A stretch of DNA of 64,000 nt from Blastocystis sp. Blastoise (Eukaryota > Sar > Bigyra > Opalinata > Blastocystidae), in NCBI GenBank assembly GCA_039096225.1, contig JBBPEB010000034.1, forward strand, positions 186,001-250,000, read 5' to 3'. The first letter of the stretch is position 1, and each line of letters begins with the position of its first letter. Below the pieces are notes generated by a model that was given only the letters and a program-made list of their open reading frames with translations, was not told the origin of the DNA and made no database searches. Positions 13,978 through 29,209 of the stretch are shown in pieces. The translations under genes were made by a program, and so were the position numbers.

Positions 13978-14289
13978 ATGTCTGGCCGTGGTAAAGGTGG
14001 TAAAGGATTAGGTAAAGGTGGTGCTAAGAGACATCGTAAAGTTATGCGTGATACCATTTTAGGTATTACTAAACCTGCTATTCGTCGTCTTGCTCGTAGA
14101 GGTGGTGTTAAACGTATTTCTGGTTTAATTTATGAAGAAACCCGTACTGTTATTAAAGTCTTCCTTGAATCTATTATTCGTGATGCTGTTACTTATACTG
14201 AACATGCTAAAAGAAGAACTGTTACTGCTTCTGATATCGTTCTTGCTCTTAAGAGACAAGGTAGAACTCTTTATGGTTTTGGATTTTAA
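13978..14289 (+). CDS. H4: histone H4, copy 2
   Basis: A 103-residue H4 identical to copy 1, with the same GFGF C-terminus. Its 3' stem-loop is at 14384-14399. An overlapping frame at 14132-14341 is a shadow of this gene and is not real. The 3' flank diverges from copy 1 just before the transposon-like end at 14555. Confidence 0.97.
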
Positions 14290-14383
14290 ATCTAATTTTA
14301 TTTTTAAAAAAATTTTTTTATATAATTTTTTTTTTTTATAATATATATATATATATGATTATATATATATATTTTCTTTCTCA

Positions 14384-14399
14384 GGTGTTTTTTAACACC
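14384..14399 (+). terminator. histone-type 3' stem-loop of H4 copy 2
   Basis: GGTGTT-TTTT-AACACC is preceded by TTTCTCA and followed by ACATTCTTGAAGAAA, about 95 bases after the stop. It is the fourth instance of the hairpin with its downstream purine box. Confidence 0.75.
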
Positions 14400-14554
14400 A
14401 CATTCTTGAAGAAATATTATTATTATTATTATTTTTTTTTGATATATATTATTTTATTTTATTTGTTATTAATATGTATTTTTTTTTTGTTATTAAAAAA
14501 TTATTGTGATAAATATGATAATATATATATATTATTCATATGATAATTTATTAT

Positions 14555-17500
14555 CACTGGTGGGCAGCTTTTTCCCTTTTATACCAGGTTCCCCATAAAT
14601 TTATACCAAAATTACGAAAAAATCGGTCTTTAATTTTTTTTATACCGACGAAAGTAATTTATACCACAAAAACAAAAATAAACTTGGTATAATGTTGTGT
14701 GGACACTCATATAAATTCGTTGTTTTATATTTATATATTTATATCTAAGAAACTGATAGTAAGATGTTTTATTTGTATATTAACTGATAATTTAAGACTT
14801 TCTATAACATATTCAAGAAATTATCCACAATATCTAGGACAATCATTTTTAATTTTGTTCGGCAATTTACTTAATTGAATTATTCACGTATACTAACGAG
14901 TTCACAGACTCGAAAGAACATAGAATTGAATGTGAATTATGATAAAGTTGCCATTCTTATGAATGTCAGAAAATTGTCACTGGTGGACCATTTTTCTTGT
15001 CTAGGGTTAGGGTTAGGGTTTGAGTTCAGTTTAAGACAAAAAAAGAAAAAAATCGGTCGAAAAAAAGTCTTTAACTAACAAAAGAAAAAATGTATAAAAA
15101 AAATTTATTTCTTTAAAAAATCAAAAATTTATTTTTAAGCTTATCCAGCTTTGTTGATTGCTTTTCATTTATTTTCGAGCATCAACTATCTCAGGAAGTC
15201 TGTGAACCTTTATACTAGTAAATATTTTATAATTATTTTATATACAAATACTTAATCAGTAATTATGTTATCGTTTATTTATTTTTAGAACTTATAGGTG
15301 TCACTAACAGTTTCAAGCCTTCACTTTAGTCACACAGGTCTCTTCAAAAGTATATAAATATAAAATATAATAATTTTGTCTAATTTCTATTTTATTTATT
15401 TAGGTTGTAATTGAATGAGATTCTTCAAATCACTTATGTACTAATGGTTGACGATTTTAAATCAAAATAAATTCAAATCAAAACAAAAGTGAGAGAATGG
15501 GAGACATTCATTTCTGTATATATTTATTTTTATTTATTCTTTTATTTATTTTACTTTATTCACTATCTATATTACTCTAGGGTAGTTATCGAATCTTGAA
15601 AAAGTGGTTTAATTAAAAAAGAAAATTCTTCCTTTTCATTTTTTAGGTATATATAAATATTTTTATTATTATTATTTTTATGTTATTTTATTTAATTTAT
15701 TTGATATATTTAATTCAGATATATATTAAATAGTATTGTTTTATATAATTATTTATTTTTAATTTAATTATTTACTTTTATCTATAGTTTTGTATATATA
15801 GGTCTTATAGTATTTATTAGTAGAAATATATATTTATTCTTATAGTTTTTTTTATATTTTATATATTCATTCTATTTATTGTTTATATAGTATTAGTTGA
15901 TTCGTTAAACAAATATCTCAAAGTTTATTATAAAAATTTATTGTATATATATATATATTTTATTATTATTTTTATTCTTTTTTAATATATATATATATTT
16001 TATATATTTATTTTAAAAATATGTAAAAAAAATCAAATTATATATATAGGCATTGAATTCTATTAGAATATTGAGACTTAATCCTTATGAATATAGAATA
16101 GAGGTTATTACTACTTGTTTCCGTTATAATATGGTATATATATATATATATATAATTTAATAGAAATAATATAGTATACTATAATATATTTATTATATAT
16201 CTATATCTATAGAAGGATATAATAAATGATAATTAATGAAGAAGTCTATTATTATGTTGATTATTAGAATCTTCGTGATATATATATATATAATTATGTG
16301 TATATCTATTATTAAATATATTATTATATATATATATTTTATACATATATATTATTATTATATTGTTTATTATTATTCTATATATTATTATATATTAATC
16401 TATATTATCTATATATAGTTCTTCAGGATAATAAGAAGTAGATAATTTTATGTTATTCTCATCAGTAAAGATATAAATGTTTTTATTCCTAATAATAATA
16501 ACGATTTGGAGAATAAATTTATTAGTAAATATCTTTATATGAATTAATCTTTTTTTGTATATATATATAATACTTATATACATTTAAATCATATTATTGT
16601 ATAATAAACTATTATATATATATAGTTTTAAATAGTATGTAATAGAAGTTGAGAGAGTATATAAGGTTTTCAATTTCTTGGTTTATAAGGTATGATTAAT
16701 ATATTTCTATTAATAGATAGTTTATATAGATCTTCAATTGGTTCTTAAGTCTCTCTCTTGGTCAAACCTGTATTTTTTCTTATTGTTTCTCTTCCTGATG
16801 AATATAATAAGAATCGAGTTGTTTAAGTGTTAGATTCTCTGTATTTATATAAAAAAATAGTTTATTATCAGTTACTAGGAATATCATATATAGGTATCCT
16901 ATTATCTTTATCTTTTAAAAATGATGAAAAAGATGTTATTGTTATGATGATATAATGATGGATTTTGGTGAATATCTTTCTTCTTTATTTGACATAGATT
17001 GATATCATCTTTTCTTATTCCTTTAGATACACTATATGGATATGTACTGCATTATAGATTGAAGTTTTTATATAGAATAGTAAGGCATAGATACTAATAG
17101 AAAAGTATATATGTATTTATTACTAGTAATACTTTTATTCTATTTATTTATTTTTATTATTACTATTTGTATTATATAGATAGATAGAAATATAGATATA
17201 GATAGACGTGTATCAATTATAATAAGATTGTGTTTATTTATATATTTTTATTGTTTATAAAGATATGAATTTATTTGGGAATTATATAGAGTAATTACAT
17301 TATTATAAACGTATATTTTTATTTATAATATTTTTAAATATTTATATTATTATATATAGCTATTATAATTAGCTGAATATCATTAAAAGAAGATGATAAA
17401 TAAGTTATAATGAGCAAACAAAAACATCTTCTTCTTCTAGTTAATTATTTTTATATGATTTAAGATACTATTATGTATATTATTAAAAGAAATATTACTA

Positions 17501-19997
17501 TTATTATTCTTTATATATAACATTTTATATTACTATATACAATAAAATTATTATTATATCTCTCTCTATCTATAGCTATATTTTATGAATGTATCAAAGA
17601 AATATTATATACATTTATTGAGTATTAAATAAGTTATGATATGAAAAAAATAAAAACTCAAAATTATACATATAAGTATATATATCATAATTAATATATC
17701 TTTATTGATTTTTATTATAATATATATATAGTTAAATTTATTTATTCTTTTTTAAAAGAAAAATGAAGTTTACAATAAGTGTATATTATGTCTATAAAAC
17801 AAGTAAAGATATGTATATATATATAATTATTATTATTATTATTTAGCTACTATTCTATATATATGTATATATATTTGTCTATATTTATTTTTATATAAGT
17901 ATATATAGTGTAAGAATCTATTATTCCTTTTTAAATACTCAAGATAACTTATATTGTATACTTTCTGGTACTACTATTTGTTCTATAGTATATAATGTTA
18001 TTCTTATTATATCATAATTTTTTATTAGTAGAGAAATTTATATATATATATATATATATGTTTTTTTTTAACAAAATATTTAAAATAATATATCTATTTA
18101 TATATAGATCTTATTCCCGTGAATTTTCTTTATATTTTTATATTAAGAATTAATGTATATAATTAGGTATATAAAGGTCTTGGAAATTATTAATTACTAA
18201 TTTATTTTATTTTAAACTAACTGATATATATATATATAGATAAAATAAAGAAGAAATAGAAATGAAGAAGGAGAAAAAGAAAGAAGTTTTAGTGATATAG
18301 AGAAATATATTAATGTTTCAGTATATATATATATACTTATTTATGTATATATAAAATTGTTTATGTTCATTTATTTATATATATTTAAATTTACCTGTGT
18401 ATATATTTATATTTGTATTTATATTTATATATGTTTCTATAGCTAAATATATCTATTCTGAACAAAAAATAATCCATAATCATTTATTATCTCATTCTTA
18501 TATATATATTTACTTTTTATTATTATATATATATTTTTTTTTATTATTATAATATTAATAAATTATTTTACTTAATTCTCTTTGTATAATCTATAGTAGT
18601 TCATAATCTTTTAATTTTTATTATCTTTTTTAAATGAAAATAATTAAAAATAAAGCTTATATATATATATTTATAATATTTTTAGAAAATAATTTTATTA
18701 ATTGAAAATAGCCTTAAAACCATTCAATTAAGCTTTTTAAAAGCTAATTTTGCACTTATTCATCTCTACAAGTGTATTGCTATTAAAAGAAAACATAAAT
18801 ATAATAAAATATTTTATCTCAGTATTTGTTAATCAGTTTGATAAAAGTTCATTATTTGTATATATTTTGACTCAAAACGACTCACTGACAATCAATCAAC
18901 ACTATAACGTCAATAGAGCTCATAAGTAAAACAAATATGAAAGTAATTGCCTTCAAGAATGGAAGTTTTTTTCATCAGTAACCTTGAAACCATTGTCAGA
19001 GTACAATTTATATATTTATAAACAACCATATTACATAAGCATCAATATATACATTTTTCTTAACTTCAAAGTAAAATTTTACTAAAAATATTACAGAGTC
19101 GAAATAACCCCTGGATTTTAGTACTTTTCTTATATATAAAAAAATTCATACAAATTCATATTCAGGGCCATGCTTATTCTTTTTTTCAAGAAAACACTTA
19201 CAAATATCTTTATATTTATTAATATTTATAAAGTTGGTTGTTTTCTTTAAAATGGTATTTTTTTCATTCCTTTTATATCTATTATTCTATAGCTTGTATA
19301 TATAACTCAAATTATTCAAAAATAAGCACAGATTCTCTTGGCGATTCTAAATATAGCTTCTTCTATAACGATCAGCTGATCAGAAATAACTTGATTTCAA
19401 AGGTAACCTCTCTTGTTGTTCTGCTTCAAGGAAATGCGATTCTCCATGAGCTCTTAAACTGTTCGTATTTATTTATCCTTTTATTTATTACATTTCTATA
19501 ATTATATTTTTATAGGTTCCTTATATGAGTAAAAAACAAAGTCCCTCGGTCAAAATAAAAAATTATCTTTTTATATTTTACTTTATTTAATTGTTTATTC
19601 TTTAATTTTTTTGTATTTTGTTATATTTATTGTTTTTTATGCTTAAACAACTAAAATATGTATTAAAAGAAGACAAAGAAATAATGTGTTTAAAACAGTC
19701 TAAAATAGCACTAATGAAAGTCTAAACTGTAAAATAGATGTTGTTATGGACATTTTTATCTTATATATATCAACAGTAAATACAACCACTGTCATTATGG
19801 AATACCAAAAAAAAAACATTAAAAATAAGTCGTAGTCATAAAAAGATACATGGCCCGTCACTATAGGAATACAAAACCCACCATAAGTTTATACCAGGAA
19901 AAGTCCTGTATATACCAGAAAAACACTTTTTTTATACCAAAAAACAGCTAGGGTGCATACCAGAATTTTCACGATTTTAAAAAGCTGCCCACCAGTG
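14555..19997. mobile_element. CACTA-like (CMC) TIR element, decayed or non-autonomous
   Basis: CACTGGTGGGCAGCTTTTT at 14555-14573 is exactly inverted at 19979-19997. The element is flanked by TAT on both sides (14552-14554 and 19998-20000), a possible 3-bp target duplication. CACTA/CACTG ends with 3-bp duplications are the hallmark of the CMC superfamily. Subterminal copies of a TATACC word occur several times inside each end (about 14580-14670 and 19890-19960), as is usual for such elements. The 5.4 kb interior is AT-rich, with no frame resembling a transposase. It includes a short TTAGGG array and a small unassigned open frame at 19238-19501. Three-base duplications of TAT are weak evidence in this DNA; the 19-bp terminal repeat is strong. 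Confidence 0.7.
15004..15020 (+). repeat. interstitial telomere-like TTAGGG repeats
   Basis: Three consecutive TAGGGT units (TAGGGTTAGGGTTAGGG) lie within the CACTG element. TTAGGG is the telomere repeat of animals, many fungi and some amoebae. So short an array inside unique sequence is not a chromosome end. Confidence 0.7.
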
Positions 19998-20095
19998 TAT
20001 TTATTTATTAAACTATAAACATATTATTATTATTTTATTTTTTAAAAACATATTATAGCAATTTTTATACATATTAAAATATATTATTTATTTTC

Positions 20096-22857
<2,762 letters not shown>

Positions 22858-23313
22858 TGTAGAGCACTAAAAGTATTTTGGAAATTATTTTTCTTTTAAA
22901 TAAATTTTCATGGTTTTCTTGATTTTTTTCTTTTATAAACAGTAATTAGTGACATTTTCTTTTATTTTTATTGAAATTGGTTATAACAAAACAAAACAAT
23001 ATATAGATATATATAATCTTTTCATAAATTGTGACGCAACTAGTAATAAATTATTTTATTATTATCTAAATGAAAACCTTATTTATATTATATTTATAAA
23101 AAAAAAAAAAATCAATTAAAAAAAAAACTTTTTATAATACATAAGAGATAAAATTTAATATGTATATTCATATAAATAAATAAAAGCGATAATATAATGA
23201 TAAAAGATATAGCTAAGAAAAAAAGAGAAAATTATCCGATAACATCAAAGAAGAATAAACAAGATATGAATAATAATGGTATATATATAAATAATTGTAT
23301 TTGTATAATATCT
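22858..23313. other. U2AF 5' region and CHTOP 3' region
   Basis: This holds the presumed 5' leader and promoter of U2AF (minus) and the 3' end of the CHTOP-like gene (minus). It is AT-rich; no CCAAT box or other gene is seen. Confidence 0.45.
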
Positions 23314-24110
23314 TTATTGTTGTTGATTCATATAAGCTTCTAATTCAGCATCTAATTGTTGTTTTTTAGCTTCAGGAGCCTAGGTGTTAGTATTACGTAG
23401 AATAATGTGGTAATTAAAAAATAATAATAATAAATAATAATAATAGTGAAGAATAAAATAGGATATTAGGTATTATTTATATATACTCTTCCAAAATAGG
23501 TATCAAGTTGATCATTTAAATCATTTACAGTAACTTCAGATTGATTTTCATTCTTTCTCATATTACGATTATTTCTATTAATGTTATTAAGAGCATTATT
23601 ATTATTGTTATTATTTCTTGTATTACGATTCATATTATTACGACCATTATTATTATGATTACGATTCATATTATTATTATTATTCATACGAGAACCATTT
23701 CTATTATTGACACGTCTGATGGGGCCATTGGAAAAGGTTTCTTTACGATTGACAACAGTACGTCTAAGAGGGGCTTGTTGTTGTCTTGATTGTTGACCAG
23801 GGAAGACCCTATAAGGAGATTAATCGCTGCTCATTGAACATTTAAGTTTTTGAGATTTGAGATAAAGAGGAACTTACACAGAATTAGGACGATTGGATCT
23901 GACAACACGAGTGTTATTAAAGGAATTTTGTTGGAAGCTATTGCCTTCTTGGCGTCTGTTACCTCCATTAGCATTGAAACCTTGACCATTCTTATTAGAG
24001 AATTGTCTAGGACCATTTCTGCCTCCTCTGAAGGAACCATTGTTATTACCACCAAATCTGTTAGCACGTCTTCCGTTATTGTTTCCTCTTTGATTATTAT
24101 TCATTCTCAT
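23314..24110 (-). CDS. CHTOP: CHTOP/FOP-like mRNA export adaptor
   Basis: Exons 24110-23878, 23808-23487 and 23379-23314 encode about 206 residues. The N-terminus is rich in Arg, Gly and Asn (RRANRFGG, FRGGRNG), a likely arginine-methylation and RNA-binding region, and the middle is Asn/Arg-rich. The C-terminus carries two copies of the UAP56-binding motif: DLNDQLDTYFGR and, after an intron, LDAELEAYMNQQ. Human CHTOP ends in the same doubled arrangement (LDNQLDAYM then LDAELDAYM). No RRM is present, so this is not ALYREF/Yra1. It would act in the nucleus with the TREX complex in mRNA export. It is divergent from the KH-protein gene 318 bases away. Confidence 0.82.
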
Positions 24111-24428
24111 TTTATTTATCTTTATGCTGATAATAGAAATTTATTTAAAATTTATATTATTTGATCTTTTCATGCTCAAGAATAGTTTTTCTATAAAATA
24201 TATTTACTGACTTTGTATTCTACCAATAAAAGAAGAATTATTCAAAATCCAACCAATCAGAAAGTACTATTGAGTTTTGTAAAATATATTTTTTATATTG
24301 AGAAAATATCATAATCGAAAAAAAACGAATTCATAGAAATAATCATGGTTATTTGTTTTTTCGATTGGTAAGCAAAAGAATCATATAATTGATTATAATC
24401 TGTGGAATCTATTTATATAATCATCATT
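24111..24428. promoter_or_regulatory. bidirectional CHTOP/FUBP promoter with CCAAT boxes
   Basis: The 318-base spacer between two divergent RNA-binding protein genes has CCAAT at 24223-24227, CCAAT at 24253-24257 and ATTGG at 24364-24368. The same pentamers mark the histone promoters in this window. Confidence 0.5.
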
Positions 24429-26912
24429 ATGCCAAGAGGTTCAAAGAGCGTATGTATCTCATGTTAATTTATTATATAACTTTGATTTGTTCTTTTGTGA
24501 ATCGACAATAATTACTCGCTACTTTATCGTTACTATATTTACTTTCATCTATAGACTAGTAAGTCTGCTAAGAATACAAAGGAAACTGAAGTTGAGGAAA
24601 CTGAGACTGTTGAAACTAATACTACAGTTGAAGAACATAACGACGTTACTCCTGAAGAAAAACCTGAAGCTAAAGAAGAACCTAAGGTTGAAAAAACTAC
24701 TGAACAACCCAAAGAAGAAGAATATAAGGAAGAAGAGAAAGAAGAAGAAAAGAAACCAACTGTTAAAAGAACAACAAGTGATGTTGAAGTAGTTGATTTA
24801 AAACAAAGAAAATTATATGTTCCTCAAACTAATGCAGTTGATTATTATGCACTTTTAACTAGCGATTATTTGAATGATATTCAAAAAGAAACAGGAGCCA
24901 GATTAACACTTCTTGGATCAAAAGTATGTTTTTAAAACTGAATATTATAGTTTAGTAATTATAATGTAATTTTATCATTATATTTTATTTTGTTTATTAT
25001 GTTTATTATGATTATTGTGATTATTATGATTATTATTATGTTTTATTATGATTATTATGTTTATTATGATTATTATTATGTTTATTATTATGTTTATTAT
25101 GATTATTCTATAGGATCCTAAGGATGATGAAGAACCCTTATTTGTATTAATTATAGCTACTTCTGATGAACAAATGCAATCTGCTAATTCTACATTACAA
25201 TCATTATATGAAGATACTGAACTTGCTAAAAGAACTCTAGCTCATTATAAAGTATGTTTTTATATATTTATTATAAATTATATTGATTTATTTATTATAA
25301 ATTATATTGATTTATATATAGCCAGTAGTTGCTGCTGTGACCCCTGTTGTTGCTTCTACTCCTGCTATTGGTCCTTCTATTGTTCCTTCTATTCATCCTC
25401 TTCAACCTATTACTCCTCTCTCTTCTCTTGGAACTAAATTCTCAGATAGTGTTGGTCCTCATGTTACTAGACCTGTCGATATATATGATGATATATGTAT
25501 ATATACTTTATATTATTATCATAATTCACTCTATATCAAATAATTACAATCATTCTTTATATTTTTATTATTCTTTATATATTATATTATTCTTTATATT
25601 TTTATTATTCATTATATATTATATTATTCTTTATATTTATATTATTCTTTATATATATATATTAATATATGATGCATTTCTTATGGTTTGTTTCTTCTTT
25701 AGCTCTTGTCACTGTTACGATGGATGTTCCCCGCGATTTAGTAGGCCTTATTATCGGGAAACGAGGAGAAACACTTCGAGCTCTTCAAATGCAACATGGA
25801 ATCTCTATGGCTGTATATTATTATTATTATTATTATCTGAGATATTATTTTTATTTTTATTTTTATTATTTTTTTATTATTTTTATTATTATTATCTCTA
25901 TATATTTATTATATTTATTATGCTAATACTAATAATTCTGTTTATATTATAGTTACAAAGAGATGATGAAATAGCTCCTGGTGCTCCTTCTCGTATTATG
26001 ACTTTAAGAGGTACTAGAGATAAAGTGGAGTCTGCTAAGGCTGCTATTGAACTCTTAATGCAAACAAAGAATACACTTAATATAGGTATTGCTCAACCTC
26101 CTGCTATGGCATATACTACTCCTGTTGCTCCTATGGGATATGGTGCTTATGCTACTACTACTACTCCTGCTGCTCCTACTGCTCAAAATGGATATGATAG
26201 TGTATATATTATATTTATGGGATCTTTTTCATTTTTATTTTTATTTTTTTATACTTATATATATATATATAGTTTGCTATTCCTAATGATAAGGTTGGAC
26301 TTGTCATTGGCCGTCAAGGAGCTACCGTTAAGGGTATTATGAACAAGTCACGTGTTACCGTTACGATCCCTCAAGTTCCCGATAATGAGGATCCTTCGAA
26401 ACGTACTATAACGATCACAGGTACTGCTAGTGGCGTTGCTGAAGCACGTCGTGATATTTTAGCTATTGTTGCTGTATATATATTATTATTATTATTATTT
26501 ATTATTTGTTATTTATTATTTATTATATACTTATTCTATTAATATACTATATATAGGGTCAAATGAATGTTGTGACTCCTGCTCTTCCTCAATGCAAAAT
26601 TGTTGTTCCTGATGAAAAAGTATATATATATATATATATTATAATAGGTTTATATACTATATTATTCTATATATATAGGTAGGTTTAATTATTGGTAAGA
26701 ATGGTCAAACCTTCCGTGAACTTCAAAATAGAACGAATTGTCGTATGAATATACCGAAATTCGCTGATGAACATACCGATCCTCCTGTACGTACTATTAC
26801 TTTATTAGGTACTCCTGAACAACAACAACATATGAAGAATGAAATAAACAATTTGATTGGCGAACCCATTCATGACCCCTCTCAACCTGCTATGGCCACA
26901 GATCCTAATGCG

Positions 26913-26943
<31 letters not shown>

Positions 26944-27399
26944 TTATTATTATAGAATTATAATGTAATCACTTTAGTTAACATCTATATATTTTCTTAT
27001 AAATAAATTATAATCTATATATATATATATAGTGTATCTCAAATATGGCAACAATATTATGAGTATTATGGTGCTGACCGTATGAATCAATATATACAAG
27101 AATACTATAAGAGTATGGGTGCTGCTCAACCCGGTATGCCTCCTGCTCCTACTCCTGCTCCTACTCCTGCTCCTGCTGCTCCTGTCTCCTCTATGTATTC
27201 TGCTTATCCTAATGCTTATACAGCTACTAGTAATACTATGCCTGCCTATCCTTCTGCATATACTGCTACTCCTGCTACTCCTGCTGCTCCTGTTGCTCCT
27301 CGACAAGATACTTATTCTAATATGTATTCTAATTATACATATGGAGCTAATCCTACTAATACAGGCATGCCTCAAGGCGGATATGGTCAATATCATTAA
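24429..27399 (+). CDS. FUBP/KSRP-like multi-KH protein
   Basis: Ten exons (24429-24449, 24555-24923, 25114-25251, 25322-25496, 25703-25812, 25953-26201, 26273-26473, 26557-26619, 26679-26911, 27033-27399) give about 641 residues. Residues 8-65 are a Glu/Lys/Thr-rich acidic region. A divergent KH-like unit without a GxxG loop lies at about 70-170. Three typical KH domains follow, each with a GxxG loop: GLIIGKRGETL, GLVIGRQGATV and GLIIGKNGQTF. The C-terminus has a Trp/Tyr motif WQQYYEYYG and Ala/Pro/Thr/Tyr-rich repeats, as in FUBP proteins, whose YM motifs activate transcription. It would bind single-stranded DNA or AU-rich RNA in the nucleus. It neighbours two other RNA-processing genes. The exon 4 boundary (25496) is the least certain. 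Confidence 0.88.
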
Positions 27400-29209
27400 G
27401 GATATCTATATATGTATCTATATATAGAAAGTATTCAATATAATCTATTCTATTTACATATTCATTCTATTTTGAGATCCATATAATTATTCATGTATAT
27501 ATATATATTATTCTTTATATATATTTATATACTAATAGTATTATTTCATTTTCTTTAGTTTTTATCATATATCATGCTTGTGAATGTCATATATATATAT
27601 ATACATATATATAATCATTACCAATATATATAATATATATATACAATTGTCAATCATCCATAAATAATAAATATATTTTTTTTGTTATATGTTTTTTAAT
27701 ATATTCATATAAGCTTCTATTATTTGTTTATATATATATTATTCTTTATATGTATTTTTCTACTTTTAAATCTATAAATATTTTATTGCTACTAAATTGT
27801 TCTCTTGTTTCATGGAGTAATTCTATTTATACATAAATACATATTCATTTTCTATATAAATAAATTAATACCTATTTTATTCATTATTCATTTAAACAAT
27901 ATAAACTCTATATGTAGAAATATATATGTATTCAAAGGAACTAGACATTCATGTATATAAATATATACAACTGTTAACTGGAGTATGGAAACAAAATCAG
28001 ATATGTCGTTGAATGTATATATGTTATTTATATTATTTATTATTATGCATATTTAAACTACATAAATAATTATTTTTATGCATTCTGTTAAGGATTCATA
28101 TCTATAAAATTATATATAATTATTACAGATATTATAATTATGAAATAATTATAAGGATATTTTTTTTAATAATAATGTTATTCTAATTATGAAGTAATTA
28201 TAAGGATATATTTTTTTAATAATAATGCTATTCTAATTATGAAATAATTATAAGGATTTTTTTTTATAATAATGTTATTCTAATTATGAGAATACACACA
28301 AGAAAGAAGAGCTGATAGTTATGACAATATTATATTTATATTAACATTTATTTCTTTATTATTACATCAATCGAAAATATTCTATAATATCATTACTTTT
28401 TTCTTCAGAAATAATAGGATTTGACAGTATATTTTATATATATATTTCTTGTCAACAAATAATATATATATATTATATATCAGAGATATAATTTAAATGA
28501 TTTATTTTTATTATCCACACAGATGAAGGGACTGATTTATTCCTATTGTGATTAGTATCATAAAAAAGAACCTTTTGATATCAATTTTGAAATAATACAT
28601 TTTCTATTAGGAATCTATTATTCTAGACATGTAGTGGAGTATGCATCATATTCTTAAAAGTATATTTTAAACAAGATACATGATTGATTATAAGAGAAAT
28701 AATGAATTTCTTAAGAAAAGTATTTATTTCACAAATTGAAACGTATATCATACAGTCAATTACACATTTGAAAGGGGTCTGAAATAAATAAATAAAAAAA
28801 TTATCAAAATTCAAAAATAAAAGAATGAAAAAAAGGATATAAAATTCTTTATATATTTTACCGATACTCTTCTCCACATTATCTTCAAAATTTAGCTTAA
28901 ATTAATGAATGAATAAATGTTTATGAAATAATTATAATAATATTATATTTAAAACATATATTTCGAAAACAACTGTACATCGGTTATACACAAAATTACA
29001 AAAACTCATGACTATCTCTCTTACATAATGAAATAAAAGTGGCAAAGAAGGAAAAAAAATGTAGTCGGTTTCAGTTGTTTCCATTTTTTTTTATCTAGAT
29101 ACATTTTGTGTTTTTCCATGATTATTGAGATTTCTATTTTTGTTACTTCTTCTTTAATACTGATCTTTCCTTACAGATAACTATTTAGTTTTGTATTATA
29201 ATAAATAGA
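27400..29209. other. intergenic, AT-rich; contains a short tandem repeat
   Basis: No gene is supported. A three-unit tandem repeat lies at about 28136-28290 and is listed separately. The minus frame at 28623-28877 has no motif and no splice-consistent extension. Confidence 0.5.
28136..28290. repeat. three ~50-bp tandem repeats
   Basis: Three imperfect copies of a unit with AATTATGAAATAATTATAAGG, a T run and AATAATGTTATTCT follow one another between FUBP and nicastrin. The AATTATG...ATAATT parts are themselves partly palindromic. Confidence 0.8.

Noticed and set aside
15004-15020. Chromosome end
   Set aside because: Only three TTAGGG units within unique DNA; a telomere would be longer and terminal.
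19238-19501. 87-residue frame in the CACTG element
   Set aside because: No motif, no transposase features and no convincing splice extension; left unassigned.
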